Shown here piece after piece: positions 8,270 through 17,006 of a stretch of 28,997 bases of DNA. Where the stretch lies: the NCBI GenBank assembly GCA_934292805.1, contig CAKQXQ010000026.1:1-28997 (forward strand). The letters are read 5' to 3'. Positions within the stretch are counted from its first letter, which is position 1. Each line of letters opens with the position of its first letter. A program made the position numbers and the translations under genes. This stretch comes from an uncultured Roseburia sp. Lineage in GTDB: Bacteria > Bacillota > Clostridia > Lachnospirales > Lachnospiraceae. The notes under the pieces are model-generated. The model was given only the letters and a program-made list of their open reading frames with translations. It did no database searches and had not been told where the DNA came from.

Positions 8270-8872
8270 TCACTGCATCAGCCGTTCAAACGCTTTATCG
8301 ATCTGCCCATATGTTTTATTAAGATCACCATTGTTGTCGATCACTGTTTTGCAGTATTTCCGATATACTTCTTCTTTTAGCTGGCTTTCAAAAATATGCT
8401 GTATTTTTTCTTCTGAATAGCCTCTTGATTCCATCAGACGTTCTTTTCTTATTTCTTCAGCTGTAAAAATATACCAGAGTTCATCACAGATCTCATCATA
8501 ATGTTCTTCGATCAAAAGTGCAGCCTCCAACACTAACACTTTTAATGTCCCTTCTGCCCGTGCCGCCTTTGCTGCCTCTTTTACATATTCTTTCACTGCC
8601 GGATGTACGATCCCGTTCATCCTCATGCGTTTCTCTTCTTCTGCAAAAATAACCTCTGCAAGCTTTTTCCGGTCAAAATGACCATCCAGAAGGTAAATAT
8701 CTTCTTCCGGAAATGTCTCACGGATTTTCCTGTAACATGCTGTATCCGGTTCCATCAGATCATGTGCGATCTCATCTGCCAGCATTACACGAACACCGTC
8801 TTTTTTCGCCATATAGGCCAGAATCTCTGATTTTCCGGCTCCGACACCGCCCGTAACTCCTATAAACTTCAT
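8270..8872 (-). CDS. coaE: Dephospho-CoA kinase
   Basis: A 200-residue kinase, the usual length, catalysing the last step of coenzyme A synthesis: phosphorylation of the 3'-hydroxyl of dephospho-CoA by ATP. The P-loop is GGVGAGKS at residues 8-15, followed by the DEIAHDLM substrate-binding segment and HPAVKEYV in the middle; the lid region carries ERLMESRGYSEE. The ATG at 8872 has GAGGAAG upstream. It starts 26 bases after the polA stop, the same polA-coaE order seen in many Firmicutes, and is probably cotranscribed with polA and walJ. Confidence 0.95.
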   Translation of the reverse strand: MKFIGVTGGVGAGKSEILAYMAKKDGVRVMLADEIAHDLMEPDTACYRKIRETFPEEDIYLLDGHFDRKKLAEVIFAEEEKRMRMNGIVHPAVKEYVKEAAKAARAEGTLKVLVLEAALLIEEHYDEICDELWYIFTAEEIRKERLMESRGYSEEKIQHIFESQLKEEVYRKYCKTVIDNNGDLNKTYGQIDKAFERLMQ

Positions 8873-8898
8873 GTTATCTTCCTCGTTCTTTTACTGCA

Positions 8899-11622
8899 TT
8901 ATTTCGCCTCGTACCAGTTTTCTCCTGTATGGAGATCGATTGCAAGTGTTACATCAAGATCTGCTGCTCCCTGCATTCCCTCTGTCAGGATTTCTTTCAC
9001 TCTGTCTATCTCATCCTTTGCTGTTTCGATCAGAAGCTCATCATGTACTGTAATGATCAATCTGGATTTTAATTGTTCCTCCAGCAATCTGTCATGTACG
9101 CGGACCATTGCAATTTTAATAATATCTGCTGCACTTCCCTGGATCGGTGCGTTCATTGCCACACGTTCTCCGAAAGATCTCTGCATGAAATTACTGCTGG
9201 AAAGCTCCGGAACAGGTCTGCGTCTTCCGAACATTGTCGTAACATATCCGTCTGCTTTGGCTTTTTCCACAAGTCCATCCAGAAAGCTCTTAATCTTCGG
9301 ATAAGTCTCAAAATATCGTTCTATATATTCTGCCGCTTCTTTTCTGCTGATACTTAAATCCTGACTTAATCCAAAAGAGCTGATACCATACACGATTCCA
9401 AAGTTTACTGCCTTTGCATTTCTTCTCTGCAGATCCGTAACCTCATCAAACGGAATATGGAATACCTGGGATGCTGTGATACGATGGATATCCTGTGCTT
9501 CTTTGTATGCTGCGATCAGCTGTTCATCTCCTGACATATGTGCCAGTACACGCAGCTCGATCTGTGAGTAGTCCGCATCCATAAATACGAAACCATCTGC
9601 CGGTAAAAAGGCTTTTCGTATAAGTCTTCCAAGCTCGATACGCATCGGAATGTTCTGCAGATTCGGTTCCGTACTGCTCAATCGTCCGGTTACGGTGATC
9701 GTCTGATTGAAAGTCGTGTGGATCCTTCCATCTTCTTTGATGCAGGTAACAAGTCCGTCTGCATAAGTTGATTTCAGCTTTGTAAGCTGTCTGTATTCCA
9801 GAATGTCTGCAACGATCGGATAATCCGGAGCTAGCTTATCGAGCACATCTGCAGCTGTGGAATAGCCGGTCTTTGTCTTCTTTCCGTTTGGCATCTGAAG
9901 CTTTTCAAACAGGATCACTCCGAGCTGTTTTGGAGAATTAATATTAAATTCTTCCCCTGCCTCGTCGTAAATCCTTGTTTCAAGCTCTGCGATACGAACC
10001 ATGAGCCTGTCCCCATACTCTTTTAGGTCTTTTGCCGAAGCAATGATTCCTGTATGTTCCATATCGGCAAGCGTATAGACTAATGGCATCTCGATCGTGC
10101 GGTACAATTCTTCCATTCCGGTCTCTTTCAGTTCCTGATCCAGCTTTCTGCCTGAAGCAAACGCTGTGTATGCCATAAAGCAGACCACTTTTAAGAATTC
10201 TTCCGGTTGTTCTTCCTCTGCTGCATCGTAGCTTTGCTTTCCGATCAGATCTGCCCTTGACGGTGCCATAAGATTGACATAATCCTTTGCGATGTCCTCA
10301 TACGGATAATCATTCTTCAGTGGGTTCAGAAGATATGCTGCGATCACAGCATCATGGATTTTTTCCTGTGAAAGATTCCCATTCGCTTTTTTCTCGATCA
10401 TGTGCAGCAGTGCAATCTGTGGTTTCAGATCCAGTGTCCGGTACTCCGTCGCTTTCGTATGAGTCAGAAGTTCTAACAGAGCTTCACTTGTCAGTTCATT
10501 TCCTGTCTTAAAATAGTAAATATCCTCTTCCCCAAAGCAGACTGCAATACCAAGGAATTCATTCGACACCGGTGCTTCAAATAATGTCATCTGTCCACCG
10601 GATTCCATATGGCTGTCCTTTTTTTCTTCGAAAGGAATGATCTGGAATGCACATGGTATTCCCTGAATCTTTGCAAAAATCTTCTCCGCTTCCTTTTTCT
10701 CTGTAACCAGTTTGAAGTGCTCTTCCACTTTGCTTTTCGGTGCATCTAACTGGAATCTTCCGAGAAGATTTTTAAATTCCAGACGTTTGCACATCAAATA
10801 CGCGTCTTCTGTATACAAATCCGAGATTTGCTCAAGTCTGGCACTTTTCAAGTCATAGTCTATGTCTGCATTGATCTCTATTGTTGCAAGAGTCTTGCTC
10901 ATCTGTGCCAGTTCATAGTATTCTTTTAGATTCTTACTTGCTCTCGGCGGTTTGATCTCGTCTACATGTTCGTAGCAGTTTTCAATGCTTCCATACTGGG
11001 CGATCAGTGCTGTAGCTGTCTTCTCTCCGATCCCCGGAACACCCGGGATATTATCGGATGTATCACCCATCAGTGCTTTTACATCTATGAATTCTGTCGG
11101 TGTGACCATGTATTTTTCAATGACGTCTTTGGTATTGTAGTCTTCGATCTCAGTTCCTGTTTTCTTGGTTTTGGGGATTCTGATCCTGATATGATCTGTT
11201 GCAAGCTGAAGAAGATCCCTGTCACCGGATACGATGGAAACATCAAGCCCCTTTGCTTCGCTTCTCTTTGCGATCGTGCCAAGCAGATCATCCGCTTCAT
11301 AACCGCCCTTCTCAATGACTGTCACTCCCATCGCATGAAGCATTTCCTTCATAAGCGGCACCTGCTGTCTTAATTCTTCAGCCATCGGCTTTCTTGTGCC
11401 CTTATACTCTGCAAACATCTCATGGCGGAACGTCGGCTGTGAGACATCGAAGGCAACCGTCAGATAATCTGGCTGTTCCTCCTCTAAGATTTTAAACATG
11501 ATATTCAAAAATCCATAAACCGCATTTGTATGAAGTCCTTCCGAATTGGTCAGATCAGGTATTCCGAAGAATGCCCGGTTTAAAATGCTGTGTCCATCGA
11601 TCAATACCAGCTTTTCGCTCAT
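8899..11622 (-). CDS. polA: DNA polymerase I
   Basis: A 907-residue family A DNA polymerase for Okazaki-fragment processing and repair. Residues 1 to about 300 form the 5' nuclease, with VSGDRDLLQL and the helix-hairpin-helix region GVPGIGEKTA. Residues about 310-500 correspond to the 3'-5' exonuclease fold, but the DxE metal-binding motif is absent, so proofreading is very probably lost, as in Bacillus and Thermus enzymes. The polymerase part carries motif A (DADYSQIELR), motif B around RRNAKAVNFGIVYG and motif C (VHDELLIE). The ATG at 11622 has a strong AAGGAGG site. It heads the polA-coaE-walJ cluster, downstream of the terminator at 11696-11724. Confidence 0.97.
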   Translation of the reverse strand: MSEKLVLIDGHSILNRAFFGIPDLTNSEGLHTNAVYGFLNIMFKILEEEQPDYLTVAFDVSQPTFRHEMFAEYKGTRKPMAEELRQQVPLMKEMLHAMGVTVIEKGGYEADDLLGTIAKRSEAKGLDVSIVSGDRDLLQLATDHIRIRIPKTKKTGTEIEDYNTKDVIEKYMVTPTEFIDVKALMGDTSDNIPGVPGIGEKTATALIAQYGSIENCYEHVDEIKPPRASKNLKEYYELAQMSKTLATIEINADIDYDLKSARLEQISDLYTEDAYLMCKRLEFKNLLGRFQLDAPKSKVEEHFKLVTEKKEAEKIFAKIQGIPCAFQIIPFEEKKDSHMESGGQMTLFEAPVSNEFLGIAVCFGEEDIYYFKTGNELTSEALLELLTHTKATEYRTLDLKPQIALLHMIEKKANGNLSQEKIHDAVIAAYLLNPLKNDYPYEDIAKDYVNLMAPSRADLIGKQSYDAAEEEQPEEFLKVVCFMAYTAFASGRKLDQELKETGMEELYRTIEMPLVYTLADMEHTGIIASAKDLKEYGDRLMVRIAELETRIYDEAGEEFNINSPKQLGVILFEKLQMPNGKKTKTGYSTAADVLDKLAPDYPIVADILEYRQLTKLKSTYADGLVTCIKEDGRIHTTFNQTITVTGRLSSTEPNLQNIPMRIELGRLIRKAFLPADGFVFMDADYSQIELRVLAHMSGDEQLIAAYKEAQDIHRITASQVFHIPFDEVTDLQRRNAKAVNFGIVYGISSFGLSQDLSISRKEAAEYIERYFETYPKIKSFLDGLVEKAKADGYVTTMFGRRRPVPELSSSNFMQRSFGERVAMNAPIQGSAADIIKIAMVRVHDRLLEEQLKSRLIITVHDELLIETAKDEIDRVKEILTEGMQGAADLDVTLAIDLHTGENWYEAK

Positions 11623-11695
11623 AGCTGTCCTCCTTGTTTCTGAAAAATATCGTTTCCGGCTGCGTGATTCTCCTTTTGGATTTCTTCCGCAACTT

Positions 11696-11724
11696 GAAAA
11701 GGCTGCCGTAATATAATACGGCAG
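11696..11724 (-). terminator. Terminator after the Xaa-Pro aminopeptidase gene
   Basis: CTGCCGTA and TACGGCAG pair perfectly around a 6-base loop (11703-11710 with 11717-11724). On the minus strand the hairpin is followed by CCTTTTC. It lies just after the aminopeptidase stop and separates that run from polA. Confidence 0.7.
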
Positions 11725-11739
11725 TCTTTCACTTCTGTT

Positions 11740-13530
11740 TTAAATTGCACGTGTGTATTCTTTCAACCATGCATTCTCTTCCTCTGTCATATAAGGTGAG
11801 AGAACTTCGTATACTTTCTTATGATATGCGTTCAACATTTCCTTCTCACGCGATGTCATCTGATCCGGATCAATTCCGTCAAGATCGATCGGTGCATAAG
11901 TGATGTTCTCAAACTCCATGAACTGTCCATACTCATTCTTCTCTGCTTTATGGCAGACAAGCTCATTTTCTGTACGGATTCCATATTCACCTTCCAGATA
12001 TACGCCCGGTTCATCTGTTGTGATCATACCTTCTTCCAAGACACCACTGTCGTGACGTTCCGGTACGATCTTCCAGCGGAATCCGTTCGGTCCTTCATGT
12101 ACATTTAAAATATATCCTACTCCATGTCCTGTTCCGCACTTATAGTCAATTCCAAGCTCCCATAATGGTCCACGGGAAAGGATATCCAGATTCAGTCCAC
12201 ATACTCCATATAAGAACTTAGCATTTGCAAGGCTTAAATTAGAGCGGCATACTGCTGTAAAATGCTTCTTCATCTTGTCACTGATCGGTCCAAGGACAAA
12301 AGTTCTTGTGATATCTGTTGTTCCCTCATAATAATGTCCACCGGAATCTACCAGTAAGAATCCTTCCGGTTTTAATTCGGTGTCAGATTCCGCTGTTGCA
12401 GAGTAGTGCATCATTGCTGCATTCGCACCATAAGCACTGATCGTTCCAAAACTAAGATCGATAAAGTTTTCCTGCTCTCTTCTTCTTGCTTCAAGATAAT
12501 CAGATGCAGAAATCTCTGTCATCGGGATCTTTCCGATGTTATTCTTCAGCCAGTACATAAACTTGGTGACTGCTACACCATCTTTCACATGTGCGTTACG
12601 GATATTATCAACTTCAACCGGATTTTTGATGGCTTTCATCAATTCTGTCGGGTTTGGTTTGTTAATTACCCGGATCTCTTTCTTCAATTCACTGCAGATA
12701 CGGTAATTGACACCGCTCTTATTCACAAGCACTACCGCATCAGCCGGGATTTCCGGTACATATTCATAGATTTCATCGTATGCTTTCGTTGTGATCTTGT
12801 TCTCTTTCAGATATTCACGGATCCTGTCATCTAAGATCTCTTCCTGTAAGAACCAGATGCACTCACTGTCTGTAAGGACAAGATAAGATAAGACGACCGG
12901 AACACTTGTAATATCACCGCCACGGATATTTAAAAGCCATGCAATATCACAGAGGCTTGTTAAAATATGGACATTTGCTCCCTCTTCGGCCATCTTTGCA
13001 CGCACATCTGCGATTTTTTCTTTTGTGCTCTTTCCGGAATACTTCTCCTCCAGAATGAAAGCCGGTTCCCCGGAAAGAGGTGGTCTGTCTTTCCAGATAA
13101 GATCAATAAGGTCTTCATTTACATGAAGTGTGCCTTTTTTGTCTTCTGTGATCTTCTGTAATTTCTCTCCCCATGCTGCATTTACCACGCGTCCGTCAAA
13201 TCCGAGACAGCCATGCTCTGGAAGTTTTGCACTGACAAATTCTTCTACTGTAGGAACTCCCTCTTCTGCCATACGGTATAAAGTAACGGTGCTTCCCTCT
13301 AACTGTCTCTCTGCCTGCACAAAATAACGTCCATCCGTCCAGAGTCCTGCTTCTGTCATTGTGATCACTGCAACTCCTGCAGAGCCTGTAAATCCTGTAA
13401 TAAACTTTCTTGCTTTAAAATGTTCCCCTACATACTCTGATTCATGAAAATCAGCTGTCGGTACTACGTAAATATCAATTCCTCTGCGCTTCATCTCTTC
13501 ACGGAGCGCAGCTAATCTTTCTGGTATCAT
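11740..13530 (-). CDS. Xaa-Pro aminopeptidase, M24 family
   Basis: A 596-residue three-domain aminopeptidase P homologue, which removes an N-terminal residue preceding proline. The two N-terminal creatinase-like domains cover roughly residues 1-310. The metal-dependent catalytic domain follows, with ligands in LLVDSGGHYYEGTTDITRT (two Asp), GTGHGVGY (His), TTDEPGVY (Glu) and IRTENELV (Glu). The long form matches eukaryote-like aminopeptidase P1 types found in Clostridia. No signal peptide, so cytoplasmic. The ATG at 13530 has GAAAGGAAA upstream. It lies 36 bases downstream of a thioesterase gene and is the last gene before a terminator. Confidence 0.93.
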   Translation of the reverse strand: MIPERLAALREEMKRRGIDIYVVPTADFHESEYVGEHFKARKFITGFTGSAGVAVITMTEAGLWTDGRYFVQAERQLEGSTVTLYRMAEEGVPTVEEFVSAKLPEHGCLGFDGRVVNAAWGEKLQKITEDKKGTLHVNEDLIDLIWKDRPPLSGEPAFILEEKYSGKSTKEKIADVRAKMAEEGANVHILTSLCDIAWLLNIRGGDITSVPVVLSYLVLTDSECIWFLQEEILDDRIREYLKENKITTKAYDEIYEYVPEIPADAVVLVNKSGVNYRICSELKKEIRVINKPNPTELMKAIKNPVEVDNIRNAHVKDGVAVTKFMYWLKNNIGKIPMTEISASDYLEARRREQENFIDLSFGTISAYGANAAMMHYSATAESDTELKPEGFLLVDSGGHYYEGTTDITRTFVLGPISDKMKKHFTAVCRSNLSLANAKFLYGVCGLNLDILSRGPLWELGIDYKCGTGHGVGYILNVHEGPNGFRWKIVPERHDSGVLEEGMITTDEPGVYLEGEYGIRTENELVCHKAEKNEYGQFMEFENITYAPIDLDGIDPDQMTSREKEMLNAYHKKVYEVLSPYMTEEENAWLKEYTRAI

Positions 13531-13566
13531 TGTGTATTTCCTTTCTGCTTATGTCATTCTGTCATC

Positions 13567-14034
13567 TTATACATTGTCTGAAAATTCAAAAAATTTTGTA
13601 TCCAGCTCAGGGTAGGAACGTTTTAGTGAAATCGGTCTGCCCGAACGGTTCAGGAAACAGTGTGAACTCTTTGCTGTTGTACGCAGTTCTCCGGTTTCCT
13701 TGTCTGTCATACGGTATTCCACATCCATCTTAATTCCATTATACTTTGTGATCTTCGTATCGATCACGACCGTATCGTCAAAATGAACCATACTGTGGTA
13801 TTCACAGGATACGGATAAAACAGGACTTATGATCTCCATCTCTTCCATCTGTTTATAACTGAGTCCGATCTGTTCCATCAGATCCATCCTTGCTTCTTCC
13901 ATCCATCTGATATAGTTAGAATGATGAATGATTCCCATCTGATCTGTCTCATAATACTTTGCATGATGTTCATACGGGTGGATCTTGATCTCCTCCGTAT
14001 CTGCACCATAGATTTTAATTTCTTTTCCAGCCAT
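13567..14034 (-). CDS. Acyl-CoA thioesterase, YbgC/FadM hotdog type
   Basis: A 155-residue single hotdog-fold protein. The family hydrolyses acyl-CoA thioesters. The signature YETDQMGIIHHSNYIRWMEEAR is visible in two parts: YETDQMG with the catalytic-type Asp31, and HHSNYIRWMEEAR, the long helix. I prefer the ATG at 14034, which begins MAGKEIKIY; a TTG 33 bases upstream is also open. The ribosome binding site (AAGG) is somewhat distant. A second, unrelated-type thioesterase gene lies 96 bases upstream on the same strand. The natural acyl substrate cannot be read from the sequence. Confidence 0.88.
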   Translation of the reverse strand: MAGKEIKIYGADTEEIKIHPYEHHAKYYETDQMGIIHHSNYIRWMEEARMDLMEQIGLSYKQMEEMEIISPVLSVSCEYHSMVHFDDTVVIDTKITKYNGIKMDVEYRMTDKETGELRTTAKSSHCFLNRSGRPISLKRSYPELDTKFFEFSDNV

Positions 14035-14130
14035 GATACTCGTCACTACCTTTCTTCTCTTGACCAATAGCTGTCAGTTATTCCGTGATTATCTTAACAC
14101 CCTGCAGACTTTATTTCAATGGATATCTCC

Positions 14131-14511
14131 CTATTTATTGTCTGTTTTTTCCTGGAATTTCCGGTTGTCAATTATGAATCTTTCATGGGTGCCTTCACCG
14201 ATCTTGCCGCGTTCATCAAAAGCTTCTACATGAAACACAAGTCTTTTTCTGTCAATCTCGGTCAGTTCGGTTTTGGCTGTCACTTCCATGCCAAGTGGTG
14301 TTGCCGAAATATGGGATACGTTCATCAATGTCCCTACCGTTCCCATTCCTTCTTCCAGTTCCCCTGCAACACTTTTATAAGCAGCCTGCTCCATAAGTGC
14401 GATCATGGATGGTGTTGCATATACATTCAGTTCCCCGCTTTTCATTGCAGCCGCTGAATTTTTTTCAGATACAATTTCTGTTACTTCTCCTTTGATTCCT
14501 GTCTGTAACAT
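14131..14511 (-). CDS. FlK-like thioesterase
   Basis: A 126-residue hotdog-fold protein of the fluoroacetyl-CoA thioesterase (FlK)-like group. Thr33, Glu41 and His67 have exactly the spacing of the FlK catalytic residues Thr42, Glu50 and His76, within YATPSMIALMEQAA and MNVSHISATP. Most members of this family outside Streptomyces have unknown acyl-CoA substrates, so fluoroacetate detoxification should not be assumed. The start is certain: AAGGAGGAAAGAA precedes the ATG at 14511. It overlaps the last 31 bases of the YfhO-like gene, so translation is probably coupled. Confidence 0.85.
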   Translation of the reverse strand: MLQTGIKGEVTEIVSEKNSAAAMKSGELNVYATPSMIALMEQAAYKSVAGELEEGMGTVGTLMNVSHISATPLGMEVTAKTELTEIDRKRLVFHVEAFDERGKIGEGTHERFIIDNRKFQEKTDNK

Positions 14512-17006
14512 TTCTTTCCTCCTTGACTGTTAAAAAATATTGATATGCCTGCAAGCAGCAAACCTGCAAGACTTATGATGATACCCGCTTTTAATCCCGG
14601 GGTTGTATAGACCAGTTCGATCGTGTGACAGCCTTCTGTCAGTGGAAAACTTAAGAATGCCTCTGCAAAAGTTTCCGGCTCTGCAATCTGTCCGTCAATA
14701 AAAGCTGTCCATCCATCTTCTCTTGCAATAGAGAAAACCAGATTGCCCGGTTTTGTTACATTTATCGTTCCTGTGATCTTTCGATCAGAAACAGAGGTAA
14801 GTTCCATCGTCTGCTGCAAAAGCGTACGGTATGCTGTATCCAATGCTTCCGTATCAAGCCGCCATGCAGTGATGGTCACTTTCTCATTTTCCGTATTGGT
14901 AATACGGATCGTATCTCCAGCCTTAGCATATCCCAGTTCAAGGATATATCCATGGGAAGTCTTTGTAAAGGACTTCGTACGTCCGTCATTGATCTCTTCT
15001 GTCAGATTGTCTGTCTGGATTGAATAATACGATGCAAAAATATATCCATCCTCCTGAACCTGTATGGTCGATACCCCAGGTGCTGACTCAGATGGGATCT
15101 CTGTAAGCATCTGATTTTCTGCTCCCAGAAGCTCTGCCAGTTCATTCTGATTCTGTATCCCGCCTCCGGTCTTATAATCCCAGTTTTCCACCACATCATC
15201 ATCTACCATGTAACCTAATGGCAGTGAATATTTGTTCTCGTATAAATATGTCTCACCGGAAGAGGCAACAAGCGTACGGAGCGGTCCGCCCTCTCTGTCA
15301 TTATCCGCGATCACATATTTTAAAGAAAGCATGGAAGATATTAATGGTGTTGCTCCGTTAATACAATAGAAGTTTTTTCCGCCCTCCATCCCAAGATCCT
15401 GGTAAATGTGGCTCACATTAATATTCATCAGGGAAGAAAACTGCGTGGCTGAATAATAACCACTTAATGCCGCATCATTTTTTGTTTTCCGTTCCAGCTC
15501 CTCCGTCCGGTAAAAAGTCACTTCCGGATTTTTTTCTTCCGCATCCTTTAATACCGTTTCATAATCTTTCCAGTTTTTTGTGTAAGAAGATCTCGTAACG
15601 GTATCAAGACCTGTAACATCAAAATTGACCGCCAGTTCCAGCACTGCCGTGGCAGCCGCAGCATACAAAGCGTATTTCTTCACTGAAGAAGCTCCCACAT
15701 ACCAGATTGCCATAAGCACTGCATACAGTAAGATCAGCACCCCTGTCAGAAGAAAGCTGTCCCTGGTAATCATCTCGCTGTCTGTCATTTTGTACGCATA
15801 GTATAAAAATGCAAAATCCAGTATGACAGCACACACAAGATCTGCCACTTTGTTTCCTTCCTTCTTCAGGAAAGTCTCAAGACACAGCAGCAACACTACA
15901 AAGCAAAACAGAAAGCTCTGTCTTCCCGGAAGCGAATCCGGGAAATGAAGTCCATGCCAGATAAAATCCAGCATATTATTCGCAAAGCTTATAATAAAAA
16001 ACAGTACAAGCAGAAGCCTTGGAAGCTTCTCTTTCCAGGTGATCTTTCTGTTGCAAACATACAGTATGATCAAAAGCAGAACAAATACTCCGCTGTAAAT
16101 ATTCGGCCAGTGATCTCTTCCTGTATATGTGTCTACAAAAATACAGCTTCTTCCAAGCTCAGCAGCGATATGAAAATACCACTCCATCGTTTCTGGAAAA
16201 GAGAATCCGGAAGAACCACTCTCCCCCAAAACGATCGCTTCCGGTATGAGCAATACCGCACCTGTTGCTCCGGCCAGAAGGGAGTACCATGCGAAACGGA
16301 AAAATGCCTCTATTCTCCCCTTCTGACACTCCAGAAATAAAATCACAAAGTAAAGCACCAGAAAGATGCATATCATAATTGATATATAGTAATTAGAAAG
16401 TATTGCAACAGAAAGTGTGATATAGTACAGTGCACTTTTCCTCTCTTTTACAAGACGTTCCAGTCCAAGCAGGATCAACGGAAAAAGGACAAGGCAGTCT
16501 GTCCACATAACATTCCATGCATATGCAGCCATAAATGCAGAGAGTGCATATGCTGTCGCAAAAACAACGATCGCAGGATGCTCTGTTTTAAAATGTTCTT
16601 TCGCATAATAAGCAAATGTCAGTCCGCAAAGTGCGATACGCAAAATAAGCAGAACAGACATAAACTCAATCACGTATCCTTTTGGGCACAATACGATAAA
16701 CCAGTTAAAAGGACTTGCCAGATAATAGGCAAACAGTGATACAAAATCAGATCCAAGACCGATCGTCCAGGAATACAAAAGGCTCTCTCCTGATTTCAGT
16801 TTTTCCATAAATTCTGTAAAAAAAGGACAGTACTGGTGATACATATCAACCTGCAGAAGACATCTGTCACCAAACGGATAGACTCCGTGATCAATGCAGA
16901 CGATCACTGTCAGGATAAGTGGAAGAAAGAAAGCGGCAGCCAGCAGCCTGTTAATCTTCCTTTTTCCAGTCAAACAATTGATAATATTGCAACCTCTGAT
17001 ATTCAT
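14481..17006 (-). CDS. yfhO: YfhO family multi-spanning membrane protein
   Basis: An 841-residue integral membrane protein. The first roughly 450 residues hold about a dozen hydrophobic segments with an early loop FGDRCLLQVDMYHQYCPFF typical of the YfhO family. A large extracytoplasmic region of about 330 residues follows, then a final membrane helix close to the C-terminus (LKAGIIISLAGLLLAGISIF). YfhO proteins are GT-C-like glycosyltransferases; in Bacillus and Listeria they are linked with glycosylation of lipoteichoic acid. Here the gene follows an LtaS-like synthase and overlaps it by 56 bases, fitting that role. GAGGAG 4 bases before the ATG at 17006 supports the overlapping start. Confidence 0.87.
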   Translation of the reverse strand: MNIRGCNIINCLTGKRKINRLLAAAFFLPLILTVIVCIDHGVYPFGDRCLLQVDMYHQYCPFFTEFMEKLKSGESLLYSWTIGLGSDFVSLFAYYLASPFNWFIVLCPKGYVIEFMSVLLILRIALCGLTFAYYAKEHFKTEHPAIVVFATAYALSAFMAAYAWNVMWTDCLVLFPLILLGLERLVKERKSALYYITLSVAILSNYYISIMICIFLVLYFVILFLECQKGRIEAFFRFAWYSLLAGATGAVLLIPEAIVLGESGSSGFSFPETMEWYFHIAAELGRSCIFVDTYTGRDHWPNIYSGVFVLLLIILYVCNRKITWKEKLPRLLLVLFFIISFANNMLDFIWHGLHFPDSLPGRQSFLFCFVVLLLCLETFLKKEGNKVADLVCAVILDFAFLYYAYKMTDSEMITRDSFLLTGVLILLYAVLMAIWYVGASSVKKYALYAAAATAVLELAVNFDVTGLDTVTRSSYTKNWKDYETVLKDAEEKNPEVTFYRTEELERKTKNDAALSGYYSATQFSSLMNINVSHIYQDLGMEGGKNFYCINGATPLISSMLSLKYVIADNDREGGPLRTLVASSGETYLYENKYSLPLGYMVDDDVVENWDYKTGGGIQNQNELAELLGAENQMLTEIPSESAPGVSTIQVQEDGYIFASYYSIQTDNLTEEINDGRTKSFTKTSHGYILELGYAKAGDTIRITNTENEKVTITAWRLDTEALDTAYRTLLQQTMELTSVSDRKITGTINVTKPGNLVFSIAREDGWTAFIDGQIAEPETFAEAFLSFPLTEGCHTIELVYTTPGLKAGIIISLAGLLLAGISIFFNSQGGKKCYRQESKEK

